Source of the DNA: Podochytrium sp. JEL0797
Lineage: Eukaryota > Chytridiomycota > Chytridiomycetes > Chytridiales > Chytriomycetaceae
Direction of reading: 5' to 3'
Assembly: GCA_027596195.1 (NCBI GenBank)
Contig: JADGJG010000100.1
Coordinates: forward strand, 1-44,643
DNA length: 44,643 bases
Position 1 is the stretch's first letter. Each line of letters begins with the position of its first letter. Below are positions 21,216 to 31,763 of this stretch, in pieces. The notes beneath the pieces were generated by a model. It was not told the origin of the DNA, did not search any database, and saw only the letters and a program-made list of their open reading frames with translations. A program made the position numbers and the translations under genes.

Positions 21216-22869
21216 TTATTTATTCGGACGAAACTTCAAAACCGCCCGTGTTTCCTCGTTGTCTTGGGCCTGCTTAAATCCCGCCAGAAGCTGCTCTGAA
21301 AACTGGACCATCCCAACTCTGTACCCCTTCTCCAAAACCTCCTCCCTCTTCAAATGCCACTTCCCACCTTTCACCCCTTTCTCATACTCCTTCATAAACA
21401 TGTCAACAGCCCCACCCTCCTTAATACTCTCCGGCCCATGGAAGTCCGTCACAAAATGTTCCAAGAGGGCCGCCTTTGCAAACACCAACGTTCCCGGAAG
21501 ATAGTTGATATATAATCCCAGAGCAGGGAACACCAGCAACCCTCCCACAAACTCTCCAAATACAAGCATCGGGGTCAAAACTCCTGGTTCAATGCAGTCT
21601 CGGACGTCCGCATGATTTGCCACAACGTGGTTAACCACAAGAGCTATCATGAGGTTCGTCTTTCTGCTGTGATGGGTGTGGTTCCTCAAAAAGTCGCAGA
21701 CTGTGCTGAAGTACTCGACAATGCCGCGGTCGTGCAAGTATCCAGAAGGGGAAATAATAGAATAATACATCCCGATCAACTCCTCCACAGCAGCTAGATC
21801 CTTACACAGTTTGGAGTAAGCACTGTTCAGGCGAGCCGTTTCGCTGATATCTCCTGATGGCTGCGTGTTTCCACCCACAACATCTTTGAAGAATTGTCCC
21901 TGCGCAGTCCGAACTCCGAGATGGGCCACCCCTCCATTTTTCTCCCATTCAACCCCGTCACTCCGCTTGTCTTCTGGTGGTTGGGGCAAACGGTTCCAAG
22001 CGGCCAAGTACTCAAGGAGGGCTGTCCCAAGCACACGGACAAGGTCACCAACCTCTTGTGGTCTCTGACGGGATTTTTTGGCAGCGCGTGATTTTCTGCC
22101 ACCGCGTGATTTATTGAGGGCAGGCATTTCAACCTTGACCTTGCGGTATTCGGAAGTGGCCTGGTTGATGGCGTCGTGGATGACAATGGCCAAAACATGG
22201 TCGTCGGAGGTCACCACCGTGCCCTTGAGTTCCGTGAATTTGGCCATGACTTCCTCAGTGGTCATCTTGATTTGGGGGTAGTTGGGGCCCAGGCGTTCAT
22301 TACGCTCCTTGATTTCATCCAAGGTCTCAGCGATACGAAATGTGTTGTCTTTTCTGAGGCAAATGAGTTAGAAAATTGGTTTCGTAATGAGGAGAAGTAG
22401 GATATTTAGGGTGTTGGGGAGAAAAGGGGGGTTTTCGGGGAAGTGAATGAATGAATATGGGGGGGAGGAGGGGTCGTCACTTACAGCAATGTGTTGAGCT
22501 GATACTGAATGTCTTTCCGCATCTTGGAGTTTTCCTTCATTGGGTCGAGGTCAGCGCCCTTGACTTCAACCCTGGGATCGTACTTGAAAACGTGACCCTC
22601 AGACCAATAGATTCCAATCTTATGGGTCTCTGGATATGAAGAGACTGGTTCTAAAAAGGGGAGTTAGAATAAAAGGGTAGGGAAGGGAAAGGGAGCGAGA
22701 GCCAGAACTAACCATTCATGTTCATATGCACGTTGCAGAAGAGCTCGTCGACAGACAGGTTGCGTTTGCAGCTGTTCCCGTTCCTTGCCTTCCCTGGGCA
22801 CTTTCGGACTGGCTCGGAGGCCTTCTTGGCAGGTTGGGAGGAAGGGGAGGAGGTGCTTCTCTTTGCCAT
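21216..22869 (-). CDS. Zn-knuckle protein with large helical domain, unknown function
   Basis: Three exons (22869-22713, 22650-22485, 22353-21216) with gttagt and gtaagt donors give 486 residues. Residues 1-23 are Ser/Lys-rich. A small zinc-binding motif follows, Cys24-x9-Cys34-Lys-Arg-x8-Cys45-x2-His48, of the kind found in short CxxC-like or HNH-linked knuckles. The middle holds a basic cluster (KSRGGRKSRAAKKSRQR). The rest is predicted helical with hydrophobic stretches (TNLMIALVVNHVV, LVFGEFVGGLLVFPALGLY) that could be core helices or membrane segments. I do not recognise the family. The first 22 codons and about 190 bp of upstream DNA recur, truncated, in the 2527-bp tandem repeat. The upstream region originally faced the chromodomain gene before the hAT insertion. 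Confidence 0.8.
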
Positions 22870-23400
22870 GATTGTGACTTTTTATTTTTTTTTTCAAGTC
22901 GACACCCCCAATGGAGTCGGTAAAACACCCCAAAATGTGCCCAAGTTCAAGAACCACAACACTCCCGGTGCAAGCAAGAGTCCGGCTTTGTGCTTGCTTG
23001 CTTGTAACGGCCCGGCACCACACATTCTTACCCTTGGGCACACTGGCTTGTGTCCTTGATTCTTGATTGATGCATATCTGCCGTTGCCGATATATGATCC
23101 CCTTTGAATTGTGCGGCCTAAACGGGGATTTCCCCCCACTCGAATTCGTTTGGTGGTCGTAGTGGCAGTGCTCTGATTCCAGTTGTCAAGATCGAACCCG
23201 ATTCTGCGTCGCGAGAGTAAGAGGTGATTTTGGTTTTCTTTTTCCTTCGTTCGAGACTTTGTGCGGATGGGTTATTTTGATACAGTCTTCGAGTCGACTG
23301 TATTTGATGAACCCTGGTTTCGGCGACAGTGGCGGAGCTAGGCCCCTATTTGTGGGGGGGCGCCTGAGTTGAACCCTTGATGAGTAATTCTTAATGTTTA

Positions 23401-26306
23401 TTAAATCTTTGCGCGACGCTCTTTCATTGCATAAAAACGATGAATAATTGCGTCATGTCCGATCTTCAAAGATAATTCCTTTTCAATATAAATGACCAAC
23501 TGGTTGGAGAGGTATTCGTCCCCCATTGATGTTTGAAGCCGATTCTTGACAATTTTCATGGCGGAGAAGGCTCGCTCGACAGAAGCAGTGGACACGGGAA
23601 GCGTAAGTACAATGTACATGAGGCGAGTGAGGAGTGGGTAGACCCCATTGAGGCCGGTTGAATGGAATACAATGGAGAGATCGGCACATGATTCCAATTT
23701 GGCTTCGTTGCACACCGGGGAAATACCAAGTTCTCTGGCAAGTCGAAATGAGCAGAGTTCGGCGCGTAAAGAGTCCAGGTCAGCGCGTGAGAAGTCGGCG
23801 GTATAGATTTTAGCAAGTGCCAAAATGTTTTCCTCGTTCCATCTCGTCCAATTCTTGAAGGGATTAAGGGCGGCAAACAGGCGTAAGAGGCCACGGGAAT
23901 CCTCAGGGAAACGGGCTTGGAGCTCTTGGCATGTCTTTTCGGCGGCTGCTGCGATGACGTCGTCTTTGAAGTGCTGCTCCTGCGTCTTCTCGGCTGGTTT
24001 GTTTTGGCGCCTACATTCTCCGTTGAGTATTGATATTTCAAAATAAAATCAATGTGTATATAAGCAAAGACTCACCTGCATGCTCGTGTTCTCAAATCTC
24101 CTTCCCAACCGGCAGTCAACAAGGGCATCTCGATGGCGTGATCTTCACAAAACTTGGCTGCCTGTGGCCAGGCGCCATCAATCCTGGTCAAGTCGCTGCG
24201 CTGTCCCATGAATCCCCGCTGCACAAACTTGCGTAGTCCCAGCAGCGCAGCCTCCACCAATGTCATCGCATGTGCGATGTCAATATCTTTCTGCTGCAGG
24301 TACTTGGAGAGGACGGAAGTGAGGATGTTGATGATTGTGATCGTGTTGAAGACATATTCCAGCGTCCAAATCGCCTCGACTAGTCGCCCCGCCTCCACTC
24401 TCTTCTCCGCATCCACAGAGCTATCGCTGCCCACCTCTTCCAGAACAGTGGCAGTTGATTCGAGGAGCTCCAAAGCGCTCGAATGTGAAGAGCAATGCGC
24501 TTTCCAACGCGTCTCGATGAAGCGATGGAGTTGCTGCGGCTGATTCAATCCTTTGCCCGTCTCGCGCGAACCATTCTCAATATCCTCCGCAATGATTTCG
24601 TTCTGAATCTCGAGAATACGTGCACGTCGTTTGGTTGAAGCACCCGTGATGTTGTACGTTGCCGTCGTGTGCGCCATGGTTTGAGTAAGGGACACGTTTC
24701 CTGCGATCACTGCAATCACGGCCAGATTCACCCGATGAGCGAAACAATGAACAGCCCAAGGTGCAACTTCCTTCACACGCCTCTGCAACCCTGTCTTGTC
24801 ACCACTCATGTTGGATGCACCGTCGTATCCCTGCCCTCGCACCCTGTCCCAACTCAACTTGAAACTCGCCAGCATACCATCAATTGCTTTGAAGAGCGTC
24901 TCTGATTTCGTGTCCATGACGTGAACTGTCCCAAGGAAGCGCTCCTTGATGCGGCCACTTGCCCGGCAAACAAACCGAATGTAAAGAGCCATTTGCTCCT
25001 TCTTTCCCTCGTCCCGTGCTACATCCACCAAAATACTGAAATATGAAGCCCCAACTTCCTTCCGGATCTCCTCAATTGTCAGCTCCGCAATAACCTGAGC
25101 AAGGTCACGCTGGATTTCTGGAGCGGACAAAACGCGTGATCTCTCGTTCGGGAGGGAAAGACCTCGATGACGAAGCAGCAGTTGGCGGAGCATCAAGAAG
25201 TTTCCTTGGTTTCCTGAACCCTCCGATTCGTCATGGCCGCGACTCGCAAGGCCTTGTCGAGCCAAAAAGTGGACTGTCTCAACAGCGACTTCAATCAACA
25301 CGCGATTCTGCTTGCGTTCTTCGTCAGTGATGGCGGCAAATGTATCGTTGATTGGCTTTGAGGTTCCGGCAGCTTGAGAGCAGAGGGCCTGGTATTTGGC
25401 GGCAGTCTCGGCATGGACTTTAGAAGTGAAGTGTGTTTGAAACCATTTTGCCCCAGTCATTTTTCGAATTTCAAAATTAAATGAAGAGAAAACTAGAAAT
25501 AAAAAAAGGCGAATCACCTTTGAACTGGTAGAGGATTTCGCTTTGACAAAACTCGGAACATGAGGCGCAATTAACAGCGTCGAGTTTGATCGAGTATTCG
25601 AGAAGAGGATACTGCTCGAACCATTCTCGATTGAATCTGCGCCGTTTGGCATTTGACGGATACTCTTTCAGAAGGGGCTGGATGGGTCCGCGAAGAACGC
25701 GTAGACGTCGTATGTCTTCTCGCTTCTCGGATGGAAAGGACCAGATTGGTGGACGTGTATGCGGATCGGTCTCCGGGTCAGTGGCAGGCATGTTTGGAAC
25801 AACAGGAGGCAAAGTTGAAGGAGGTGTTGGAAGAGAAGGGGAAGGAGCTAGAATGGCGGCTGATGCTACGTGCAATGCCTTGGCGTCATCCTCATGCACT
25901 GGAAGGCCACCCTTTTGCCCCACATGGCGAATAGAGGGTTACCAGCTGACGGTTTTTTCGTGTGTGGTCTTGAGGAAGATGTTGCCACGCGAGTTTCCAA
26001 CGTAGTCGATTGCTGCAGTCGCTGCTGTTGTTGCTCCAGTTGCTGTGGTTGCTGTGGTTGCTGAGGCTGCTGTGGCTGCTGTTGTTGCTGTAGTTGCTGT
26101 AGTTGCTGTAGTTGCTGTGGTTGCTGGAACTGGTGTGGCTGATATTGTTGCTGTGGCTGCTGGGGTTGCTCTGGCTGCTTTTGGGGGTCGATTCCACTCT
26201 CGTCGCCGCTACTATCATCTTTCTCCTCCTGGATCAATTTGCGTTTCCATCCTGGTACGCCCGCTGAGGCTACAGGGGTGCGCAACGGCTCAGAAGACGA
26301 GCTCAT
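23401..26306 (-). CDS. hAT-family transposase, ZMYM1/TTF-DUF4371 type
   Basis: Proposed parts: a Q-rich N-terminal exon from ATG 26306, a zinc-finger exon ending at 25518, then 25492-24076 and 24010-23401. The first exon has a long Gln/Pro tract and is in a different frame from the second; I could not find a convincing intron, so a frameshift is possible near 25910-25950. The second exon has the TTF-type finger region (FNREWFEQYPLLEYS, then two Cys-containing words). The third carries the DUF4371 catalytic region (SILVDVARDEG; GQGYDGASNMSGDKTG; AVHCFAHRVNLAV). The last has the hAT dimerisation motif (LPVSTASVERAFSAMKIVKN). Core motifs look intact. A 25-nt gap (25493-25517) must be removed to keep frame between exons two and three: either an unusually short intron or a one-base-type frameshift. 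Confidence 0.8.
26030..26180 (-). repeat. CAG-type (Gln/Pro/Leu) trinucleotide tract in the hAT gene
   Basis: Tandem ttgctgtag and ttgctgtgg units encode QQPQQ and QQLQQ runs on the minus strand. Such tracts are prone to slippage, which may relate to the frame problem nearby. Confidence 0.8.
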
Positions 26307-26640
26307 TCTTTGATGAAAGAATAAAAAAGGAAAACTGAATTCAAAAATAGCCATTATTAAAAAAGGTGACCGTCCGGAACTGGGTTCGAATCCGACGAAC
26401 CCTCGCTTCAGAATGGCAAGCCTAAACAGGTGCACTATTGCAACTGAACAATTTTTTATAATCCTCAGTCGTCAGAAAGGTGGAACTATTGAGCCGATAC
26501 CTCCACCCCTTGATACCCTCGCCCCCCTCACCCCTGGAAGAACTGGGGGGGCGCCGACCCCCCCCGCCCCCCCGGTAGCTCCGCCACTGGACTCGGCGAT
26601 TTGGGTTAGGGGGATTCGTTCTTTTTTTTCAAGAACTTTG

Positions 26641-26655
26641 ATGTCCGGCGGTCAT
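26641..26655. promoter_or_regulatory. 15-bp palindrome upstream of the chromodomain gene
   Basis: ATGTCCGGCGGTCAT, one mismatch from the perfect form, ends 32 bp before the chromodomain start codon and is followed by ggcgcccgctttttt. It resembles the site before the JmjC gene. Confidence 0.5.
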
Positions 26656-26687
26656 GGCGCCCGCTTTTTTGATTTTTCGAGCGTCCA

Positions 26688-28988
26688 ATGAAGACAAACG
26701 CCGCCCCACTTTACACCACGCCTGCGAATCGCACCGCTGCCACCACTCTGGGTATGCTTGACCTTCTCTCATGATCCAAATGCTCACGCCCTTTTCGAAA
26801 GCCGCCGAGCCCGGCAAGCGTTCCATGGACAGCGTCAATCGTCATGGCGATCAGCCTCCGTGTGCTATTTCCATTGGTTTGACTGTTCATGGTGTCCGCC
26901 GAATCGATCGAGAATTTGACAGCCTGTACGATATCGATTGCAACCACGAGACCCTCGTCAACACCAAGATTGATCCGTTTGCTCCATTCGATGCCAATGT
27001 AAAATGAAACTTGACCTCTTACTCTTACAACATTGTGTTGATCAATCAAATCAGGATCTTGTGGGACACGACAGAATTGCTGGCCCCTTTGTGGAATCCC
27101 AAACCCTTCGGGAGTTGACCATCCCTCCACCGCGTAACCCTCGTGGCTCTTCTTTGAGCAATGGAGGAATGGTGGGAGCAAGGAATCCAGTTACAGACCT
27201 GATCACTGGTCTTCCTCTGCGCTCCTTGGACACAAAGGTTGGATTATTTCTCTTTATTCTATTCTAATACCATTGATTAGGAGAATCCCTTGTTGGGATG
27301 CGGTCCCAAGGCCGAGGCTGCTGGAAGAGAGATCCTCAGACTTTATAGCGATACTCAAGATTTGGAGAAAAAAATCGAGCACAACGACTTGCACATTGTG
27401 TTTCATGCTGCCCTTGGAATGTAGGTGTAAAGTTGGAGTTCCTTATTGCTGATTATTTTTTTCCTGCAGCGTCGGTGAGGCCAAATTCCACAACAAGAAC
27501 AGCAGGGACAAGGAGGCGTCGAAAGCATTCACCAATCTTGCTGAGACCCTCAAACCATTCATGAAGTATAAATCCACTCCTCATGTGTCGTATTGCATTC
27601 GATGCCTTTCGGACATGTTCGCGAACCCCGATTGCTGCAAGTTGCTGGGAATCACGGAATCCACCGACTTTTCGCAATACGACGGGATTTTTCAAGATAC
27701 TTGGAACCGGCTTTGCGACATCTCCGAAGCTCCGCGGAGCAAATTCTCCTTAAGGTTTCTCCGGGTCGATATGGTGAAATTCCGAAGCCTCCTTGAATGT
27801 GTCGAGCCCTCATCAAATTGGGAATTGCCTGTTTTTCGTGAGAGCTTGAAGCGCAAGATGGGTACTCAGCTTTCTCCCCCCCTTCCCCGATTTTTCCCGT
27901 TCCTCTGAATTAAAATTACCACAGAAGCTGGTTCGCAGAAACGCAAGATCATTCAAGAATCCAACACAGTATCCATGACTGAGCCGCCGTCGCTGAAACG
28001 CAAACTCGTTCAAGAATCGAACGAAGTGGCCGTCGACTTGAGGCGTTCCGAAGGACCCCGGAGTGAAACTGGCCACAATATGGCGGAGCATGAGGCGGAA
28101 GCGATATTGAATGACGCGGAAGATGAAGTGGTAAAGCCCAAGCCTAAGCTCCCCTGCCCCCCTAACCATTTTTATCACTAATTGATATTTGAACAGGGGG
28201 GTCATGTTTATTTGGTAAAACGGAAAGGATTTCCAAAACCGACTTGGGAGCCATTGAGCTCGCTTACAAATGTGAGTTGATTAGCAGTTGTTTTAAAATC
28301 TCATTTAAAAACGCAGGCAAAAGAAATCCTCGAAGACTATCAAAGTGCCAAAACTAACACCGCCATCGCTGTGATACTCGCCACTGAGGATCGCGCATCC
28401 TCCTCCCAGACTCAGCCGGCTCCCTCGAACAAAACGCCTCCTAAATCAGGTGACCACCCAGACAATCGAGCGTTTGGAGCGCGCCGAGTGGGTCGAAGCG
28501 TAGGCGGCGGCGCAAGTGGGGAATCGGACCTCGAAGAAGAGAACTCGACTCCAAAGACCATCCACAAAAGTGCGGCCGTGAGCATGGAAGAGAGTCAGTC
28601 GAGTGACATGGAGGACGAGCCTCTAGCGAAATCAACGGTCACCAAAATCCGCAAGCGACCGCCTCCAACCCAATCGATGTCGAACGAAAGACAGTGCCAG
28701 TCGAGTGATGAGGAGGAGTCTCTCTCGAAATCTGGCGGCCAGAAACGTGGCAAGTCGATTCCCATCAAAACCCGCAAGAAACTTCATTCAACCCAAACGA
28801 CAGTGGAGGTGGAGGTTATTGTCATCTCTGACGACGACGATGATGGCGAGCTTGAGGAGTATCTCAGCAAAGATCCGAAGATTTTGAACCGCTGGTGGGA
28901 AACAGCCAAAGAGAGTGGGTCGGGTGATGGCAAGTTAGTTCAAGGTTTGATCAGAAAATTGGTGGAGATTGAGAAGATGAGTAAATAA
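26688..28988 (+). CDS. Chromodomain protein with long N-terminal domain
   Basis: Eight exons (26688-26751, 26802-26998, 27055-27237, 27281-27420, 27470-27861, 27925-28130, 28197-28271, 28317-28988) keep phase and give 642 residues. The first about 320 residues form an unrecognised, probably folded domain (words such as VHGVRRIDREFDSLYDID and VGHDRIAGPF). A short internal duplication follows (QKRKIIQESN, LKRKLVQESN). The chromodomain spans about 378-432: EAEAILNDAEDEV, then HVYLVKRKGFPKPTWEPLSS, then AKEILEDYQ, typical of HP1-like readers of methylated histone H3. The Trp of the usual YLVKW, part of the methyl-lysine cage, is Arg here. The tail is Ser/Asp/Glu- and Lys-rich with an acidic run (ISDDDDDGELEE). 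A role with the nearby KDM3 and sirtuin genes in silencing is inference. Confidence 0.88.
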
Positions 28989-29111
28989 AGGCTTTTAATT
29001 TGTCAAATTGAAGCATGAAATCCTGCAAGAAAATCAAAACATGTCAAAACAAAGGCCCCCCCCCCCCTGGCAAATGAAAATTGTCGCCAAGGAGCCATTT
29101 TTTGTCTAAAA
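28989..29111. other. Short intergenic region with poly-C run
   Basis: Holds a C-run at about 29056-29066 and no gene. It separates two plus-strand genes by only 123 bp. Confidence 0.5.
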
Positions 29112-29872
29112 ATGGAAGGTAGGTTCTTCCTTGCCTCCACCCCCTCACTGACCATCTGTTGACAGCTTACCTGAATCAAGTTGCCCAAGCCCCCCTCAAA
29201 TCCCCCAGAAATCGGAAGTCCATGGGTGCTGACGTCTTCAAAAGGTTGAGACCAGAGATCAAGCACACCTTGAGAGAGATCGGTGTTCTGAATGAGGGCG
29301 GGCCTACGTCAGCTCAAATGACGATCGCCATGTCCAACGATCACGCCAACAATGTCTACCGCAGCTTCACCAAAGCTCTGTGGGACACGATCCCAACAGC
29401 TGACAAACATCAAGACCGTATGCATGAAGTGGATACAACAGGATTCGCGTTGCATGATGTTGAACATGTGTTGATGGATGGGGTGACGGATGTGCTGAGT
29501 AGAACATTTAAGGGCATTCTTGAGGGTCTATTCCATGAGATTGAGGATGAATATGTGCTTCTGTTCAGGAGAATTCGAAGAGTTGAAGGTAAAAGAGTTG
29601 GAAGCGGCTTTAATAATTTTGCCGAATGTTTTGGTGAGTGACTATCTTGATTGTCGCGTTTTCAATTCTAAAAAATCAAACTGAAAATAGCCACCCACTT
29701 GCACGTGCTTTACGAAACGAGGACACTTCCACTTGTCAGACTGAACTACAAGCAAACTTTAGTACGACTGATTTACGCCAAAATTGAATGCGTGCCCCCC
29801 ATTACGTTGGGTGGCCGCGTTTGGCAAAAGGAATCACCAAGTACGAGGCTGAGGGTGGTGGTGCGCGATTGA
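29112..29872 (+). CDS. Unknown-family protein, paralogue 1
   Basis: Three exons (29112-29118, 29166-29633, 29691-29872) give 218 residues; the first exon is only 7 nt (ATG GAA G) and is chosen because the gtaggt donor, acag acceptor and phase fit. The protein is helical, with FKRLRPEIKHTLREIGVL near the start and a conserved C-terminal block: GSGFNNF, ATHLHVL, LIYAKIECVPPITLGGRVWQ. The intron after 'NNFAECF' is at the same residue and phase as in the paralogue at 30480-31763, confirming common descent. I recognise no domain. It is convergent with that paralogue, and a scrambled pseudogene lies at 13.3-13.8 kb. Confidence 0.75.
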
Positions 29873-30139
29873 ATTTCTCTTTCTCAAATTTATATTAGCA
29901 AATAAAATAAACGTTTTCGGAGGTATCAAATTTGAGAACTTTCCAGCCTCATTGCGGCGGAGGAACGTCTGTAGGAGCTCTGGCGCTTTGACTTATCACA
30001 TGTCTATTGGCGGTCCGACTTGGAGAATCCAGGCAAATCGGCGGCCACTTGAGACAGAGAGGGAAAAGAGGCCGCTGATTAGCACTTGGTGAACTGCCAG
30101 GGGAAGAAAGCCTAGGGAGGCGAATCAGACGGACAAAGT
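29873..30139. other. Convergent intergenic region, no gene
   Basis: Unrecognised sequence between the paralogue 1 stop and the family A repeat. AAATAAAATAAA (about 29900) is a likely polyadenylation signal for paralogue 1. Confidence 0.45.
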
Positions 30140-30430
30140 GGATCAAGATGGTCCAGAAACACCGTTTTGGGATGATTTATCAGTGAAGTGGATCAAGACG
30201 GACTGGAATCAATCTCTGCTCACAGATGTGGAGTGGGTGGGAGAGACCGCTAGAAACGACTTCACGAGTGACATGGGGAATGTAGGGAGTTTCAGCAGCA
30301 GCAATTGCCAAACAAAGCCACATTGGACCCCCACGAGGATCCAGCACCTCATGGTGTGATGTGAGGGTGTTGGCGAAGAGTGTTGGGCAGTCAGGAATAT
30401 CCAGTTAGTTGTGCTCGAGGGGCGTGCTTT
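30140..30430 (+). repeat. Dispersed repeat family A, copy 2
   Basis: A diverged copy of 7190-7440: gtggatcaaga, then ggagtgggtgggagag, cagcacctcatggtgtg, gagggtgttggcgaagagt and ggaatatccagttagttgt. It lacks the terminal palindrome. A 15-bp direct duplication (aagtggatcaagacgg-type) sits at its start. Confidence 0.7.
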
Positions 30431-30479
30431 TGTTCTGTTATGATATTCACTAATTTAAAAAAACTCATTTTTATTTAAC

Positions 30480-31763
30480 CTAATCCCGTTCCTTCTTCTG
30501 CGGTTTACACATCAGTCTCAAAGTTTTGTTATCCCCTTCCTTCTTCTGCCAAACCCGCCCCCCCAAAGAAAATGGAGGCACACACTGAATACGCGAATAG
30601 AACTCGATGAACAACTTTTTTCTGTAAGCTGTTCTCAAAGCTTGGTCTGAAACCGTTCTATGCAGAGCATGCAAATGCATTGCTAAATTCAAATGTTAAC
30701 AACATCTCAAAACAGCAACAAGCAGAAAGTTACTCACCAAATGTAGGGACAAAACTATTAAACCCGCTGTTTGAATTTGCATTCAGTCTCAGCATTGCTG
30801 AATATGCTCTAATGTCTTGATGGAACTGGTAAGAAAACTGACGTTCATAGCAGTTTCCTCCCATCATAGGATCGAAGGAGATCTCAAATTCAGTCTGCTC
30901 AGTGATTGCACGCAAACTGTCAAGTGTGAACACTCCATTCCTCAAATTCATCCTCCAACCAAGTCTCTTGTTGTTATCCGGGACTGAGGCATTCAGAGCA
31001 CCAATATACATATATACCACTTCAGTTGCTATAGCCTCCACTGTTGCTTGGTCCATTTTGGATGGTGGAGGAGGATCAGGGTATTGATCTGACCAAACTC
31101 CCAGCTGAACCATTGAATTCAAAATCTGCGGATGCAAATCCCTCAGCTCTCGCTTTCGCATGCATTTCGGATTTCTGCCAATCAGCATCGTGGGGTTGGT
31201 TGTTTCGTCTAGGTTGTCCTGAATCATGTCCGAATCTGGAAGGGATAGAAGGTCTTCTTCCTCTTCTTCTTCGTCGCCGTCGTTGCTGCCACCGTCGTTG
31301 TCGTTGTTGTCGTCATTGTCGCCGTCTTCCTCCGGTTTGTGACCTAAAAAATTGTCAACGCATGTTTTTGCACTGTCAATAATCAATAGCAAACAGAGAC
31401 GCGTACGTTGTGATCCTATAATCCATAAATCAGCCACATAGTACAATCAACAATGCACTCACCAGAGGTTAGGCTGGAGATCCCGTCAACAATGTTTTTG
31501 TCCCGCCGAGGGGGGTGTTGTTGCGATCCTGCATCGCGTGAGATCAAATATGATCATAAAGAAAAGCAAATTGTCGACTCACCAGAAGCGGCAAACAAAG
31601 TCTTTCGTTTCTTTTGTTGTTTGCGCAGGTTGGAATCTCCTGCTTTCTTTTTCCCTTTTGACCTTGGATCCTCTAGATCGAACTCAGATGCAGCGGAGCG
31701 ACTGTGCTGTACGGAAGCTGAAGGCGACAATGTCTGGCGTATCTCCGAGCTGGCGGAGCTCAT
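30480..31763 (-). CDS. Unknown-family protein, paralogue 2
   Basis: Four exons (31763-31583, 31528-31463, 31343-30738, 30682-30480) keep phase and give 351 residues. The N-terminus is Ser-rich then basic (KGKKKAGDSNLRKQQKKRK), followed by a strongly acidic Asp/Asn/Glu run and a core shared with paralogue 1: RELRDLHPQILNSMVQLGVW, PDPPPPSKMDQATVEAIATE, SGFNSFVPTF. After a conserved intron comes AMHLHALH, then YSRIQCVPPFSLGGRVWQKK. The acidic and basic tracts suggest a nuclear protein. No catalytic motif is visible. Pieces of a third copy lie at 13.3-13.8 kb. Confidence 0.8.

Larger units (their letters stand above)
23319..26599 (-). mobile_element. hAT transposon with TIRs and near-perfect 8-bp target duplication
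   Basis: Perfect 14-bp terminal inverted repeats CAGTGGCGGAGCTA lie at 23327-23340 and, inverted, at 26576-26589. Flanking 8-mers are ttcggcga (23319-23326) and ctcggcga (26592-26599), identical at 7 of 8 positions, with two extra bases (ga) at the right end. Eight-base duplications and CAG-type ends are standard for hAT elements. Subterminal G/C-rich runs (23345-23355, 26545-26575) are also present. The body of about 3.26 kb encodes one transposase on the minus strand. The insertion lies about 100 bp upstream of the chromodomain gene start. Confidence 0.88.

Noticed and set aside
26370..26400. tRNA-like word GGTTCGAATCC inside the hAT 5' region
   Set aside because: Only the T-loop word fits; the stems do not pair and the rest of a cloverleaf is missing.
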